Part shown: piece after piece, positions 1 through 12,353 of the stretch | Position numbering within the stretch: position 1 is the first letter of the stretch | Layout of the letters: every line of letters starts with the position of its first letter | DNA from: Ramazzottius varieornatus | Taxonomy: Eukaryota > Tardigrada > Eutardigrada > Parachela > Ramazzottiidae | Assembly (NCBI GenBank): GCA_001949185.1 | Contig: BDGG01000015.1 | Coordinates: 414,314-478,313, forward strand | Direction of reading: 5' to 3' | DNA: 64,000 nt | The notes under the pieces: generated by a model | Told to the model about the DNA's origin: nothing | What the model saw: only the letters and a program-made list of their open reading frames with translations | Databases searched by the model: none | Made by a program: the position numbers and the translations under genes

Positions 1-1457
1 ATACTCCGCCTCTAAAATCCCACGGCATGCTTTGCAGAACCCATTCCGGTTTGTACGGGATGTGAACACCGTCAACGGCCATGGCCAACTTGTACTCCGC
101 TGGTCCGCGAGCTGAATCCGGAAGTGCGGCATTTGTTGCACTAACAATATCTTGGGCGTTGGCAATCTTGAAACAAAGGACCATTTCCGTCGTGGAACTG
201 GTCGGACATCTCAAGATGCCAGCGATGGCAGCTGCGTTGACTCGAGGTGTTGGAATAAGAGCCATCGGCGAGAGCACGCTTCCACTCATCATAATGGTGG
301 CATGAACAGCACCTGCAAGAATACAAACAAACATAATTTGCAGTCCAGAAGATGGGCGCCTTGTAGAAAAAGCCGGCAATCGGCAAGCAAAGCGTCGAAT
401 GCACGCCTGAACGGGGCTCTTCCTACCAGATTCCCGCTTGATCACAAACTTCAATGCAAAGGATATGAAAGGCGCATTAGTTTCTTTTATAATTTAGCCA
501 CGCTGTTAAAGAAGGTTCGAACTTACTGCGGGCTTCAGGGTCAAGCATCATGGCAGACACCAGCATACTTCCCGCGCCATGTCCCATCAGAGTAATTTTA
601 TCCGTGTCGCCACCGAAGCCTTCGATGTTCTGGTGCACCCACTTCAGCGCGAGCTTTACGTCTCCAAGACCATAATTTCCTGGTGCGTTGGCATCTTCCG
701 TACTGAGGAAGCCGAACATGCCCAACCGGTACTGAACGGCCACCACAATGAGGTTCGTGGTTCTTGCCAGCTCTGTTCCGATACTCGGTGCCTTATTGCC
801 TCCTTAGACAGAATCAAAATGTCAGTTTTCGCTCAGAATGCTCTTTCCTCAATGCGTTTATACTTTCGAAAGATCCACCGTGGACAAACAGGATGACAGG
901 TCGCTTGCCAGCACCGAACTGCTTTTGGTTGCGGTTGATGGCCGGCACGTAGACGTCAAGGTACAGACAGTCCTCACTGGTGTTCAACGAGGGGATTCCC
1001 GGCAGAATGCGGAAGTGGGCCATGCGCAGCTGACCTAGGCTGTCGAACGAAGCAGTGGATGAGGGGGTTTTGTCCAGAGATTGCTCGCATTGCGGGCCGT
1101 ACTTGTCCCGTGTCGGTGAAGACATGTACGAGTAATTCTTGTTCATCCATGAAGGCTGAAAAGACAAACGTTCTCTTTGAATGAAAATCCCTATGCCATC
1201 AGATACTGGTAGTCGACAGATAAAGAAAACAACTGATCTACCTCAAACCGCTTGGAGTTCCCGTACTTGATTCCGTAATACGCAAAGCCTTTGGAGTCGC
1301 CATCGGCCGATATCCAGTACAAGTCCCCCGGAAAGCGGTATGTGCCCACATCAGCCACTCCCGCAAACAGGGCGTCATAGTTAACGTCGGCTGTGGCAGC
1401 CAACTCCTTCTGGCAAAAGATCGACAACGTCAGCAAATATGTAGATGACAACCTCAT
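1..1457 (-). CDS. Secreted carboxylesterase-like protein, catalytic Ser replaced by Gly (partial)
   Basis: Member of the carboxylesterase/cholinesterase alpha/beta-hydrolase family. Four exons join in phase: 1242-1457, 864-1155, 527-802 and 1-312; the C-terminus lies outside the window. The start at 1457 gives a signal peptide (MRLSSTYLLTLSIF). Family landmarks in order are a YYGIKYG-type N-terminal block, SEDCLYLDVYVP, the oxyanion HGG in LFVHGGSF, VAVQYRLGMFGFL, GNYGLGDVKLALKWV and the nucleophile elbow. The elbow reads GHGAGS, so the usual G-x-S-x-G serine is glycine. That is the state seen in non-catalytic relatives such as neuroligins, so an adhesion or binding role is more likely than hydrolysis (inference). 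The His and Glu of the triad are not in the window. A further ATG at 1502 is less likely because it precedes the signal peptide. Confidence 0.88.
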
Positions 1458-2263
1458 CTTTGCATGACTCTTTGTCGATCTGGCAGTCGTTGACCATCTC
1501 AAAACCTTATTAAGCCGACAACCCAGTGCGACCCCAGCAACCTTTTGCGGAGGGCCAGGTAGGTGTCAGCTTGAAGAGCCTGCAACACGTTTCTTCCTCA
1601 AGTGTCGTTATTATGTTATAAGTGGTTCGTCACTTCAAAAACACGTCGTGGTCACAACGTTCCTCATTCTCAGTCAATTCGGGCACTCCGCAGCAACACC
1701 ACAACCTCGTGATCCCAAGTGGCGCACGTCCACGGTGTTGTTGGCTGAAAGCCTGCGCCACTCGGAGGAACGGTTTTGTCGAGTTCGACTTTTCCCCCAA
1801 GTGGCGCACGTTTTCCTTAACACTGCCGCACTAAGTGCGCCACTTAAGAAAACGGTCTTGTCGAGTACGTTTACCGAGCTTCCAATTGATGATCAAGTCT
1901 AACGGCAGTTCAAATAAGGTACAGTAGTTTAGACTCTTCATTCAAGCAAATACTATCAGATAATTGTTAAAAATTTTCAAAATGAGGGAACTCAAAAACG
2001 CCTCAGCTGCTACAAAACCAGGATCGTCAAACGAAACAGCAGTATACCAGAAAAGAAAAAAGCTGGAATTCTTGTTGCAACAGAAGAATGACAGAGAGCT
2101 ATAAAATGGCTTCTTTTCCCATAGTTCGAGAATTAAAGTCTGTAGCCAAGAATCTAATGGCGTTTTTCTGCGATTCTTTCCACAATCTAAAACTCTCCGA
2201 CATCATTTCCCACGCAGAAACACACTCTTTTCACTTGTCTAAACAGGGGTATAAAACTTTTGC
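1458..2263. other. Intergenic, carries a palindromic repeat pair
   Basis: Lies between the esterase-like start and the 3' end of the PP2A B56 gene. The only structure seen is the dyad repeat pair at 1715-1848. No convincing coding sequence. Confidence 0.6.
1715..1848. repeat. Dyad repeat pair (AAGTGGCGCAC family), copies 1-2
   Basis: Two imperfect palindromes of about 52 bp (1715-1766 and 1797-1848), each opening with CCAAGTGGCGCACG and closing with a GCGCCACT-type arm, start 82 bp apart. The linker contains GTCGAGTT, as in other copies. Other paired copies in this window lie at 4462-4590, 8044-8170, 16829-16961 and 21579-21703. Confidence 0.8.
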
Positions 2264-5200
2264 CTATCGCTTGTCCCTGTTTGCACCAGACATGGACATC
2301 AGGTTGGGAGGCTTGGCGGACACTGAGGGTTTTGATTCCAAGGGAGCCAAGATGGGCAGTTCGCTTCTGCTGCTGGGAGGAGCCTGAGGAACCACGTGCG
2401 GGTGGTGGTGAGCAGCACCGGCTTGCGACAGACCGGTAACGGGATCCACTGCGTGGGCCGATATCGCTTGACCAGCTACAGGTACAGAAAAAAGTCAAGC
2501 CTCCGATGTGCAAAGAAACTATGAAAACAAGTCCCTTTCCAAAAAATCGAGATGTCCACTGTTTTATCCAGGAAATGGGAGGTCGACAAACGAAACTTAC
2601 AAGATCATCCGCTTAAGTGGCGCACGATACAAGCCAACAACAATGAAACCATGCGCCACTCGAGATGACGACCTTGTAACGTTTCGTTTGCGAGCCTCTC
2701 AGTGATCCCAAAAGTATTCAGAATAACGTCAGTAAAAGATTAGAGAAATTCTTACGGATAATTTCGGTTTTTCGGTGGTCTTCCAGCATTCGAGCCTTCT
2801 GTTCATCATGAGGCAGTTCGGACTTTCTTCGAATCAGCGGTCGATCTGCTCGTGGTGGGTTCTTGGAGGCGTTCTTCTCCTACGGTAAAATGAACAGTTC
2901 CGGGCTCATTCCACAGCCATTCTAAACAAAACCTACCTCTTCAAGTTTCAGGTTCTGCTTGAAAGCTTCCGTCACGCCGGCGATGGGTTCCTTCTTGTCA
3001 CCTCGAGGTGTTTCGTTGATGTCCGGATGGTCGTCGTCGACCATGTCCGTGTCGCTACCGTAATACAGCTCTTCTTCTCTCAAGTCGTAACCCAGACGGA
3101 AATCCTGCGCCAACTGAGCGAACTAAAAGAAGAGTTGGTACATTTGCCAACCAGAAAATTCAAAGTTTAGGCATGAAACGAAAACTTTACCGCTGGGTTG
3201 CAAGAAGCCTTCTTGTGGATCTTCGTCCACGCATTCACGCGTTCCCTCATCTTTTCTTTCTTTCTGCAAAAAGTGATTGTTTTCCTTCGAAGTTTAGATG
3301 ATCGAATACAAAACTTGTAGTTGCAATGGAAGAGTGAACGGAGTTACAAATAAGACCGTTGAACGGAAGAGTTCTGGTCAATTTTCTACGACAATGTTAC
3401 GTACTGCCGTTCGGCAATCTTGTACTGTTTGAAGCAGTCATCGAAGAGTTTCTGGTTCATTTCCATGAAGACTTTGAGGGCATTATAGATGAGACCGTGG
3501 ATTGTCCTAGGAAACACGTCGCTGATGAGGTGCAACACGAAAAAGAAAAGCTCGTGTAAGAAGAGGGAAGGGGGAAAGGGAGAAAGTTTGAGGGTAGAAA
3601 CTGCTACCATAAAGTTTCGAAATCGAGTTTAGAGCTTAGCTGGGACTTACTTATTCCAGTGTCTTTTGCTGTTCCGATAAAGCGCAGGGAATATGATGGG
3701 CAGAAGAACCTGTCCATTGTCCCGCATCAGCGTCAGGATATAATCGTTGTTCCAGTAGTACAACGCCCGTTCAGCAACCTACAGAAAAAGACTTACAATA
3801 TTAGATTTAATCAAAAAATAGTGAAGTGAAAAGGAGCTAGAGTTTGAGAAAATATCAAAATATAACGAAATAAAATCCTATTTTAATTTCTTTGTGAAAC
3901 TGGGTTGTTTCCGAAAAGATTAGCGTACTTGGAAATGTGAGCTGCTGATGCATCTGCCCAGTTGCTGGAAGAGCGGTATCATAATCTTCTGGAATTCAGC
4001 GGGCTCAATCACGTCCAGGATTTCTTCGAGCTCATTAAGGAACATGACTTCTTTGGGACTGTCGGTGCGTGGCCAAAACTTGAGAAGACCTCGCACGACC
4101 TGCAACTCAAACAAGAAGAATCAGTAAGGTCGTTAACGGAGAAGATAAAAGATCGAGGCTCGAAGATTACCTGTTGAGTTAACGCGGAATCTTTTTCGAG
4201 GAACTGCACGACGCAGTAAGCGAGACAAGGATGAAAGACACCTAACGACTGGACTTTGTGCAGGGGCAAGAGAACTTTAGCCAGGAAAGTCTTGTGTTCT
4301 TCCTTCAGGGGTAGCGCAAAGCCGTTAATAATACTGCCAAGTATTTCCAACAGTTCACCGACGCCGTTATATCGGCCCGTTTCATAGATAAATCTGCAAC
4401 CAAGCCATAAAGTATTTCGGAGATTTGGCAGCCCGACAAACAAACTCGACAAGATCGTTTCTCAAGTGGTGCACTTTTCCAGCCAATAGCACTGAAAAAG
4501 TGCGCCACTTGGAAGAGCAAGCTCGACCAGATCATTTTTCCAAGTGCGCATGGTTTCTGTCAACAACACTGCACAAGTGCGCCACTTGGGGGGAATGAAT
4601 TTGACGAGTTAGTTAGCCGAGCTTCCGTTTTCAATACGATCTCGTGTCACACTAAACGGAACGAAGGTCGAACCTGTAAAATGCGTGATTAATCTGTTTG
4701 CGAATGAAAGCACGAAGCATGAGGAACTTTCCGTAGATACGATGGAGCACCGTCTTGAGGAGGTCGCGTTCGCGTGGGTCTTCACTATCGAAGAGATCCA
4801 GCAGCTTGCTGATGAAGACGTGATCCAGGTACTTTTTGGCGTGGTTGGGCTGGAAATCTGGCGATTCCAGGAACCGGAGGAACAATTGATAGACTAGCTG
4901 CAGGTGAGGCCAGGATGCCTCCAAGGTCGGCTCGTCTTCTTCCGGGTCAAATTCCGCACCGAAGGGAGTGCTGGCAGGCGGCAGTGTCCGAAAGAGGTTA
5001 ACTGCCACCTGACGAACAATCATTTAACTCGGGCAGTTCGCAAAGACAGAAGCAAGACGGACGATGACCACCGAAGAAGAATTTCCACAGTCTCGGACAT
5101 ATCGAAGATTTTCAACCAATTAACCATTCCGATTCAATCAATTTAAGATAAGACATTTACAAACTTCTGGATGTTTCTGACTTTCGATCGATCGATAGAC

Positions 5201-8200
5201 TGAGTGGTTGATTGGTTGCTTGCGATTATTGGATTTCGATCAACTACCGAGACTTCCTGGTTCCTAATTTGCTTACCATATGGAACATCTCGCCGTAGAT
5301 GGGTTGGGACAAGACGTTCTTGTTATTCCCAACGTAATCCAGCATTTCTTGTAGGGCATTCTTCTTGATTTCCTTGTACTGGATATCGCTGAGGGGTTCG
5401 GTAAAGTCGAAGATGACTGAACACTGACGGAGTTTGGCGCAAAACAGCTGCTCTCTTTCTTGCGGATCAGGAGTATCTGTAATCATAAAGACCGAATAAC
5501 CATCTGCGTCATACGCATAGTCTAGATATTCCACATCTTCCTCAATGTAGGGAATCTGTGCTTCTTCCCCCGGAAGTTTGATTGTGTAAGGAGGCGAGTC
5601 CATGTTTACAAAGAAAGGAAAACTTCCGAACTTGAACGTTCAAGTTCACCACTGAAACACTGTCACGTCTCGACGCTTTTTCATGGCCAGCGTGTCATCA
5701 ATATGAGTACGCCTTGATGTTTTCTTCCGTTTCGAAAAAAAAACCCTGTGCTTAACCGTTCGAAATATTACAGCCGCCGCAATCATGCGTTCGAGCGGCG
5801 GTACTTTTTGCTCCATAAAAGAAGCCGTAAACCACTTGATGTGCCGACTGCGTGCCTTGGTGCTTTACTCGAGTCAGAGCTACTCCGAACTCCGGACAGA
5901 TTTGCTGAAAGGGGAGCGAGAAAAACATCCATCAGCAATTACTATACCAGCGTACGCTAATGAGCCTTTGAGAGATTATTACTTTGACAAATGACTGCGC
6001 TTTCCAGTGATGCCAACTTTTCGAGCCACAAACCACTCTACGAAGTTCTCAGTGAGAACTTCTGGGGAAAAAGAGTAGGAGTTGAGCCGTTTCTACAAGT
6101 CTGTCTACCTAGTACCCAGGTCAGTGATCTACCGCCTGCTCGAGTACCATGCGGCATCATGCACCACGATACGGAAGTAGGAAGGCGCAATGAACGCAAA
6201 GCCCAACGGTCAAGCTGCCCACTCAGGTTCGTGCCCGTCTTGCTGGTCTCCACTCTCCACGCAGCGGTAAAGCTCATGACGTCACTGCGAAACCTGATTC
6301 GAGCGCTTTCTGGCTCTGACGTCAGAGACAAGCTCTTCAAAACGGCACAGCCTTGGCGTGCGTTCGCAGCTGTGGTTCAACCTTACACACAAGCAGCGTT
6401 AACGTTCTGGTCCCTCGAATTTGGAAGCTCTCCGAGTATCAAGATCCCATGTCGGAGAGTCATTTTCATCACGATGCCCCTGATAGTATAGATAGAATGT
6501 CAATTCAATCAGGCAAGCCTTCCATTAAAATAACGTTGTTAAACTGGCAATCATTAAAGCCAAGTCTTCCGCAGTGCACCAGACAGACCAACGTGATGGA
6601 AAAGCAAGCGGGAATCAGTCCCTTTTCCAGGCCTCCTTCGTGCCAACTTGAGCACGCGCCTCTTACAATCCCTGCTGTCACTTTTCCTGAATGCTGCCTC
6701 GTTTTCCTGTCAGTTCAACATTCCTCCCATTCAACGGTTGAAATTCCTCGACGGAATTATCGAACCAGACATTTTCGCCTACACAATCATTCCAATCATA
6801 CTTTAGTCGGTATCAGCCCACGTCCCACTGCAACCTATTTGGCCCAAAGTCAAGTTGAAGAATCTCTTCGCTGTTGGAAAAACGATCATCTCGAAATGTC
6901 AAGTTGTTTTCGATAATTAATCGCCTAATGAGTCATTCCAAGAATCAGTTTGAAGATCGGGAAGCAAGCTTAACAGCTCGTCGTCCGAAGTGGAGCACGT
7001 CTATAGGTTCTGACTGTAAGCTTGAAAAGCAGCCTGGTTGAGTTCGATTGTTTCATCGGACTGGCGCACGTTATCAGTGTTATTGGCTGCAACAGTATGC
7101 GTGCACCATCTCATCGAGCTTGCTTGTTTGCCGAGCTGCCCTTTGGCTAAAAAGTCTTTCTTAATCTCACTATTCGCGAATTTATTGTCGATTTGGGAGC
7201 ATTTTAGTTTGCAAAGAAAGAAGAGATCCATTTTTGCCGAACACCAAGATTAATGACTAAAGTCTGTTACTGCGATTCTTTCCTCTGGATCCTATAAATT
7301 ACATCATTTCCTCGTCGCGTTACCAGAGCATGAGGTTTGACTGTGGGCGATATCGAGGCAAAACAAGGTTATTCAAATGTATGTGCGCGTGCGCCGTGAT
7401 GAAATGTTGGCCAACGTGATGAGAAGGCTCATCGATCAATTGCAGCTCAACGTTCGATTTTTTCCTTCTTCCTACACTCCTCTTTCCTCCTCTTCCGATA
7501 CATCTAGATTTGACCCTGTAATGAAAGAGAGAAGCTAGCTCTCGGCTCGACTTTCCGTTTCCGGTGGGCCTCGTCGACAACACAGGACAATCAAAGCGAA
7601 ACAAGTGTATCGGCGCCTGACTTGAACCTTCCTTAAATCATTTTCTGCTTCGCTTCGTTCGCTTCTTGGTCCTTTTTCAAAGAAAAGAGAAAAAAAAATC
7701 ACGCTTCAAGAGCAATATCATTCTTCAACCTACAAAGAGAGAGTAAGGCAAACAACTCCCCTATCGATCCCCTTGCAGAGCCGAGAAAAATGTATCAGGA
7801 CCGCAAAAGTCCGGAAATCTTCAGACTAAAAGCTTTCCAAAATGATAGTTAATCAAAATCCCTGGGAGGAAACCTATTCATGCTCGTGCAGCCTCGGCTT
7901 GCCTCCGGGATCACTGGATCCATCTGGAAGCTTAGACGGCGTAGATACTACAGCGGCCTTCTTAGGCAACCTTACCCGAACTCCCACGCACCTCTCAATA
8001 GCCGGAGCTCAATGTCGACAAACAAACTCAACCAAGTCGTTTTCCAAAGCGGCGTCCGCTTTCAGCCTATAACGCTCACATCTTGCGCCACTTGGAGAAA
8101 ACTTAACAAGCTCGCTCTTCCAAGTGGCGTACGCACACAGTCAACATCACTGTAAAGGTGTGCCACTTGGGAAGACGATTCGGTTGAGTTCCCAGTCAAG

Positions 8201-9001
8201 CTCCCAGCCAAACATTCTTGAAAGTCAACGTGTCTTCTAGAAGTGATGATTTCATGATAAAGGCTAGAAGACATCCTCGCACCTTTTATCTTTGGTAAAG
8301 CTTCGAGTTGGCGGTCGGCCGGATGGCTGACGCTATTCTGCATGATTCCGTTCTCTTTGTCCTTCTCTTGAACGGATCCCGTTGGTGTTTTGTTACCGTT
8401 TGCCATTATCTTTGGAGAAGTCGATAAAATTCCATTCTGGCCGTTCGGGCGAGGCTGTAGGAGGGAAGAAGACGGTGTGCTGATGGGAATGGTCGCCGTA
8501 GGGTTGAATGGCAATGATGCACCGGAGACCGATGAGGCCGATCCAGGCTCCGTGCTCGAGCCTCCAGCATGGCTTCCAGATGTACTTTGGGGCTTTTCCT
8601 GCAACGAAATGATTTTCTTTACCCAAACAATTTGAGAATTGGCAAGAGCGACCGAAGTTACTCGACCAGAAACCCAAGAAGCAGAAACAAGCGAAAGCCT
8701 ACTATCGGCGCATTACGTCATGACTCAAACTTGGAGCTAAGGCAGACCTAAGACGTCACGCACTGCCACAGCTAAAATTCTGTTTTAATCGCCCACGTCA
8801 AGGACAAATAATAGCTGTATGGCCACGCATATCCGAAGACGCACTAGGGTTTGGTAAGACATACGGCGCTAGGCTGGTAAATCCGAATCGCACATCGATA
8901 TTGCCCCTTGTCCTGCACGGTTGTGACCGCGCTACGACGTCAACCCAAACTTCAAACCGCCAAAAAACAGGTACTTAAATGGCATGACTCACCTGCGTCA
9001 T
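2264..9001 (-). CDS. PPP2R5: PP2A regulatory subunit B56 (gamma/delta type)
   Basis: B56 subunits select substrates (LxxIxE motifs) for the PP2A core enzyme in cytosol and nucleus. Twelve coding exons join in phase: 8993-9001 (Met-Thr-Gln), 8283-8598, 5277-5476, 4674-5008, 4171-4393, 3929-4099, 3651-3778, 3405-3506, 3191-3263, 2937-3122, 2756-2879 and 2264-2475, giving about 692 aa. A Ser/Pro-rich N-terminus precedes QEREQLF, which begins the B56 HEAT-repeat core. Core blocks include [73 protein letters not shown] and [12 protein letters not shown]. The C-terminus carries the conserved [11 protein letters not shown] basic stretch. The tiny first exon is the least certain part. An ATG at 5603 reads in frame into exon 3 through the intron and could mark an alternative first exon. 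Introns hold palindromic repeats. Confidence 0.93.
2612..2663. repeat. Dyad repeat (AAGTGGCGCAC family), single copy
   Basis: Imperfect palindrome in the last intron of the B56 gene, opening TTAAGTGGCGCACG and closing with GCGCCACTCG. Confidence 0.7.
4462..4590. repeat. Dyad repeat pair in a B56 intron
   Basis: Dyads at 4462-4512 (TCAAGTGGTGCAC...GTGCGCCACTTGG) and 4540-4590 (CCAAGTGCGCATG...GTGCGCCACTTGG) start 78 bp apart, in the 280-bp intron 4394-4673. The linker includes AGCTCGACCAGATC, close to the linkers of other copies. Confidence 0.8.
5477..8282. other. Long intron of the B56 gene
   Basis: A 2.8-kb intron in a gene whose other introns (bar the 391-bp intron 1) are 57-280 bp. It holds the dyad pair at 8044-8170, a degraded copy near 7059-7110, and the in-frame upstream stretch 5477-5603. 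Several open stretches on the + strand (for example 5991-6491 and 6353-6916) lack any family signature and are probably chance. Confidence 0.6.
8044..8170. repeat. Dyad repeat pair in the long B56 intron
   Basis: Dyads 8044-8095 and 8120-8170 start 76 bp apart; the second opens CCAAGTGGCGTACG and closes GTGCCACTTGG. Same family as the pairs at 1715 and 4462. Confidence 0.75.
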
Positions 9002-12000
9002 CACTCTGCTGGATGCGTAAATCGAAACGATTGCAGCCTACAGGCATGACATGACGCGAAGCGACATTTTCCACGGCGTAATTGCTTGTAAGGTTTCCAG
9101 CATGTGCTCATTACATAGGCAAATAAATGTACTACAAGGTCGTGTTGACCGGAAGCGTAAACTGGTTGGCAGCAAAACACATCGATGGATCAGCAAGAGC
9201 GGATGCGAGCAAATGAGAAAACTGATCTCCTGTTCCCTGCCAGATGATGGGATCTCAGTCATTTCAGCTGCAACGAAGCTTAACGTCACTACGTCACTCA
9301 CACGGTAATCCGCCTCGCTCCGGGGTTAATACTGTACAGTGTACAGGGTTTCTAATGGATGCGCCAACTTTGCGAGCTTTTTCTTTGTTTGTTTTTGGTT
9401 CGTTACATCTTTGCGCTAAAGTGGCTTGTTTCAAGTGCTTGCTTTCATACAGATACGCTAGCACTTGCTCTTCTACTTCTCGTTTTGCAATCAGACCGCC
9501 ATCCTCTTTGTGCTACAGAGAATTTCATAGAATATTCACAAAAATTTCTCACGGACGCGCGCACGACCCCTAGTGCCAGACTTGCTTATAAGATTCACAT
9601 AGGCCGCTTTAGTGCTTTGCCGAGAAAAGTTTCTGTTTATTACCACGATGCGTGCAGGAGTGAAGTGAGTTCGGTCGCGAACACGTCATCGGGATTTCCT
9701 GAATTCCTGTCGACGTCACCTGCGCTGTGAACTATCAGTCGGTTACCGAAGGTAACAGGGTACCAACGGTTCGTGCTAATCAACTTAGGTCGCTCGTTAG
9801 CGACGAACGATAGGGGTGTGATATCGGTGGATATTAGCACTAATCCCACTCATTATGCATTCATTCAGTTGATCAATCTCAACGGTGGTACTTACAGTAC
9901 GTAACAATATGCTAAGCTTAGCCGGATCAAAATATTTCGATGAACGATATCGAGCTGACCTACAGTATCTCGCATGCACGAGCTCAGGTCTTCACCTGAA
10001 GAGTCAGCTCGAACTCACCTCCGCTTTCTTGAACCAGCGACTCGGCTGCATTGGATGGACTTGCAATCGGCGTCAAGACCAAAAGTCATGTATATGAACA
10101 AGTATTCAGCACATTACTTAATAAACATCGTTGATAACTAATTGCCGTGTTGACGTAACTTTCACTGAAAGCATTGTGAGGAACTCGGCGTGCAATCAAA
10201 GCACGGCGTTTGAAGGATGCCAGATGCAAACGTGTTGGATAAACAGAGATGAAGTAGAGCAAGCATCCGACTTTGAGTAAATTATTCAGGATCAATCCTG
10301 TCGAGCTGCTCTGTCATTTCAACAGCAGCTCATTAAGGATTCTAAGAGTAGAGATGCAAGCTCAGTTTAGGACGGAGAACAGACACGAAGGTTTCGAATA
10401 ATTCGGCGACATCATGTTGTGCGAGACGCTGAATGAAATGTCTATTTTAGCTGAAGGAGATGCAGTGAAATATGATCCCATTAAAAGTTCCCAGCAATGC
10501 GCGTCCTGATGTGGGAAAGACTAAACTCGGTAGTGCAGTGTTTCGTAGCGCGTCGAACAATTACAGATCACAGTGGTTGTTCCCAACTCTATAAGATGAT
10601 AGGCTTGGAGGAACAAAGTGGCAGAAACGGAACTCGCTCAAGAAAAGAGTGATTTGACGGCTGGAAAGCAAACGAGCAGAGTCGATGTCGGCGGGAGCCG
10701 ACATTTAAACCGAGAGCGATGCAACATCAGTGTAGACCAACAGTGTATAAACTTCTGTACGAGGTAAACGACATAATTCGGGAATATCGATTTTCGCACC
10801 ATAATTCGGGCAATGCGAAAGGTTTGAAAATTACTTTCAACGTTTGATTCATCCTTCATCGTACGTGTGTTGGTACAACATTAGGCTGTTTAACACTGGA
10901 CAGACCCATCTCCATCCCGAGCCGAATTCCCGTAATCTACAACGCTTTTCCGTTCTCAAACCCATTGAAACCTCGAGGAGAGGGATCAGTCTACGTCAGG
11001 AAACAAGGAGCGGTTCATTACGCGCAGCAAGAGCTGAGAAAAATATGCCCGAATTACGAGTGAAAAACCCCTATGCTCGAATTATGTTGTTTACCTTGTA
11101 CTATAAATCCGCCCAACGTCACAGTCGGTCGTGCTGGTCTTTTTCATCCAGCCGCGAGATACCGATCCTGAAAACAAGTTGCCCATAAATCTGACGGAAA
11201 AATAGAACCGAAATTTCAAAACGTGGCGTTTTGCTACGACGGAGAGATATGCGCCACTTGAACAAGGAAGTAAAGAAGTAGGGTCGGACTCTTGTACTTC
11301 GATCGGGAAACAGCTGCCTATCGATCTGGACTTCGGGGAATGCAGGCATTGAAACCTTGTTGAAGGACTTCAGCTCCCAGCCTTGACAGGGCTCTGTGGG
11401 TGAGCTAGAGATGAATCACAGGAATATGCAAATCTGCTCGCCTCAATGAGCATGACCAAGACTGCAAAGCGAGCCGATCGATACTCGATGCCAGCTCTGA
11501 CTTAAAGCGTAATGGCGCAGCAAGAGCAAACGCCCCATAGAACTCATCGATTTAAATCTAAATGTGGCAAGCTGGAAGAATGGAGGAAATGCGCTGCTTT
11601 TTACTGGATCTCTTCCGAGCCGCGGACGATTTCTGGAAGTCGTCCTTGAACGGCGACCGCGGCAAAACACGAATTTCAAATCAAAAATTTAGACAGTGTT
11701 TCGACTGGTGAGCTATGGTTTACGGCAGAAGAGCTAGGGAGCTATGGTTTACGGCAAATTTTAGCGGATGCTTTTTTCTGTAGAACGATAAACCCTTGCG
11801 AAATTGATGACCAACTTCCGGGACTTGCGGCAAAAACAAATCTAACGCAGCGGACGAGTTCGACTCCCTGTAGCTTGCTGGGCTGTTGATTTGATTCTGC
11901 TGTCACAACCACAGGACCGCACGTTAATCCGTCATTCACGAAATAAAGATAATTTTGGTTTTGTTTTGTAAAAGTTTAATAGCAGTTTTTGTTGTCCTGC

Positions 12001-12353
12001 TTCTGTTGCATACAGCTAGCTGATGTTCTCTGTTTTTTTTGCGGAAGGAACACTACTGCGACAAACTTGCGTGAGGAAAAGAGCGCAAAGACGCTGTGAA
12101 CAGCTGGGTTGAGTGGATTTGTTCCGGACGCTCTTCGCAGCCGCGCAAGTCGCAAGGTAAGTTGTTTGTCATCATGCAGATCACTCTGAATCGTTTTTTA
12201 ACAGTTCCTGATGTCCAGGTTCTGTTATGGACTAAGTGGGGACGGGTACGTTGAGATGGACGAAGGGAGCTGAGTCAGTTGATGAAGATCGACGCCAAAG
12301 ATGGAATTGCTGTGACGCAGTTGATTGAATTGCCTTGATTGATTGCTGAAAGA
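9002..12353. other. Intergenic between divergent B56 and Dishevelled genes
   Basis: Holds a foldback element (10757-11101), a single dyad-like repeat (about 11217-11261) and the presumed 5' UTR of Dishevelled. A 48-bp GT-AG intron (12157-12204; donor AAG|GTAAGT, acceptor TTTTAACAG) is plausible in that 5' UTR. No other coding signal was recognised. Confidence 0.55.
10757..11101. repeat. Foldback/MITE-like element
   Basis: Left arm 10757-10812 (GTACGAGGTAAACGACATAA...) matches the reverse complement of right arm 11046-11101 (...TTATGTTGTTTACCTTGTAC) along about 56 bp with a few mismatches; the interior is about 230 bp. No transposase. Target duplication not resolved. Confidence 0.65.

Noticed and set aside
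2088-2387. 99-codon open stretch on the + strand
   Set aside because: Antisense to the last exon of the B56 gene, whose frame and splice phase are supported.
5991-6491. Open stretch of 166 codons on the + strand with an antisense open stretch
   Set aside because: No recognisable domain and no splice or promoter context; overlapping open frames on both strands suggest chance.
6353-6916. Open stretch of about 187 codons on the + strand, inside the long B56 intron
   Set aside because: No ATG near its start, no domain, composition not protein-like, and it lies within an intron defined by good splice signals and reading phase.
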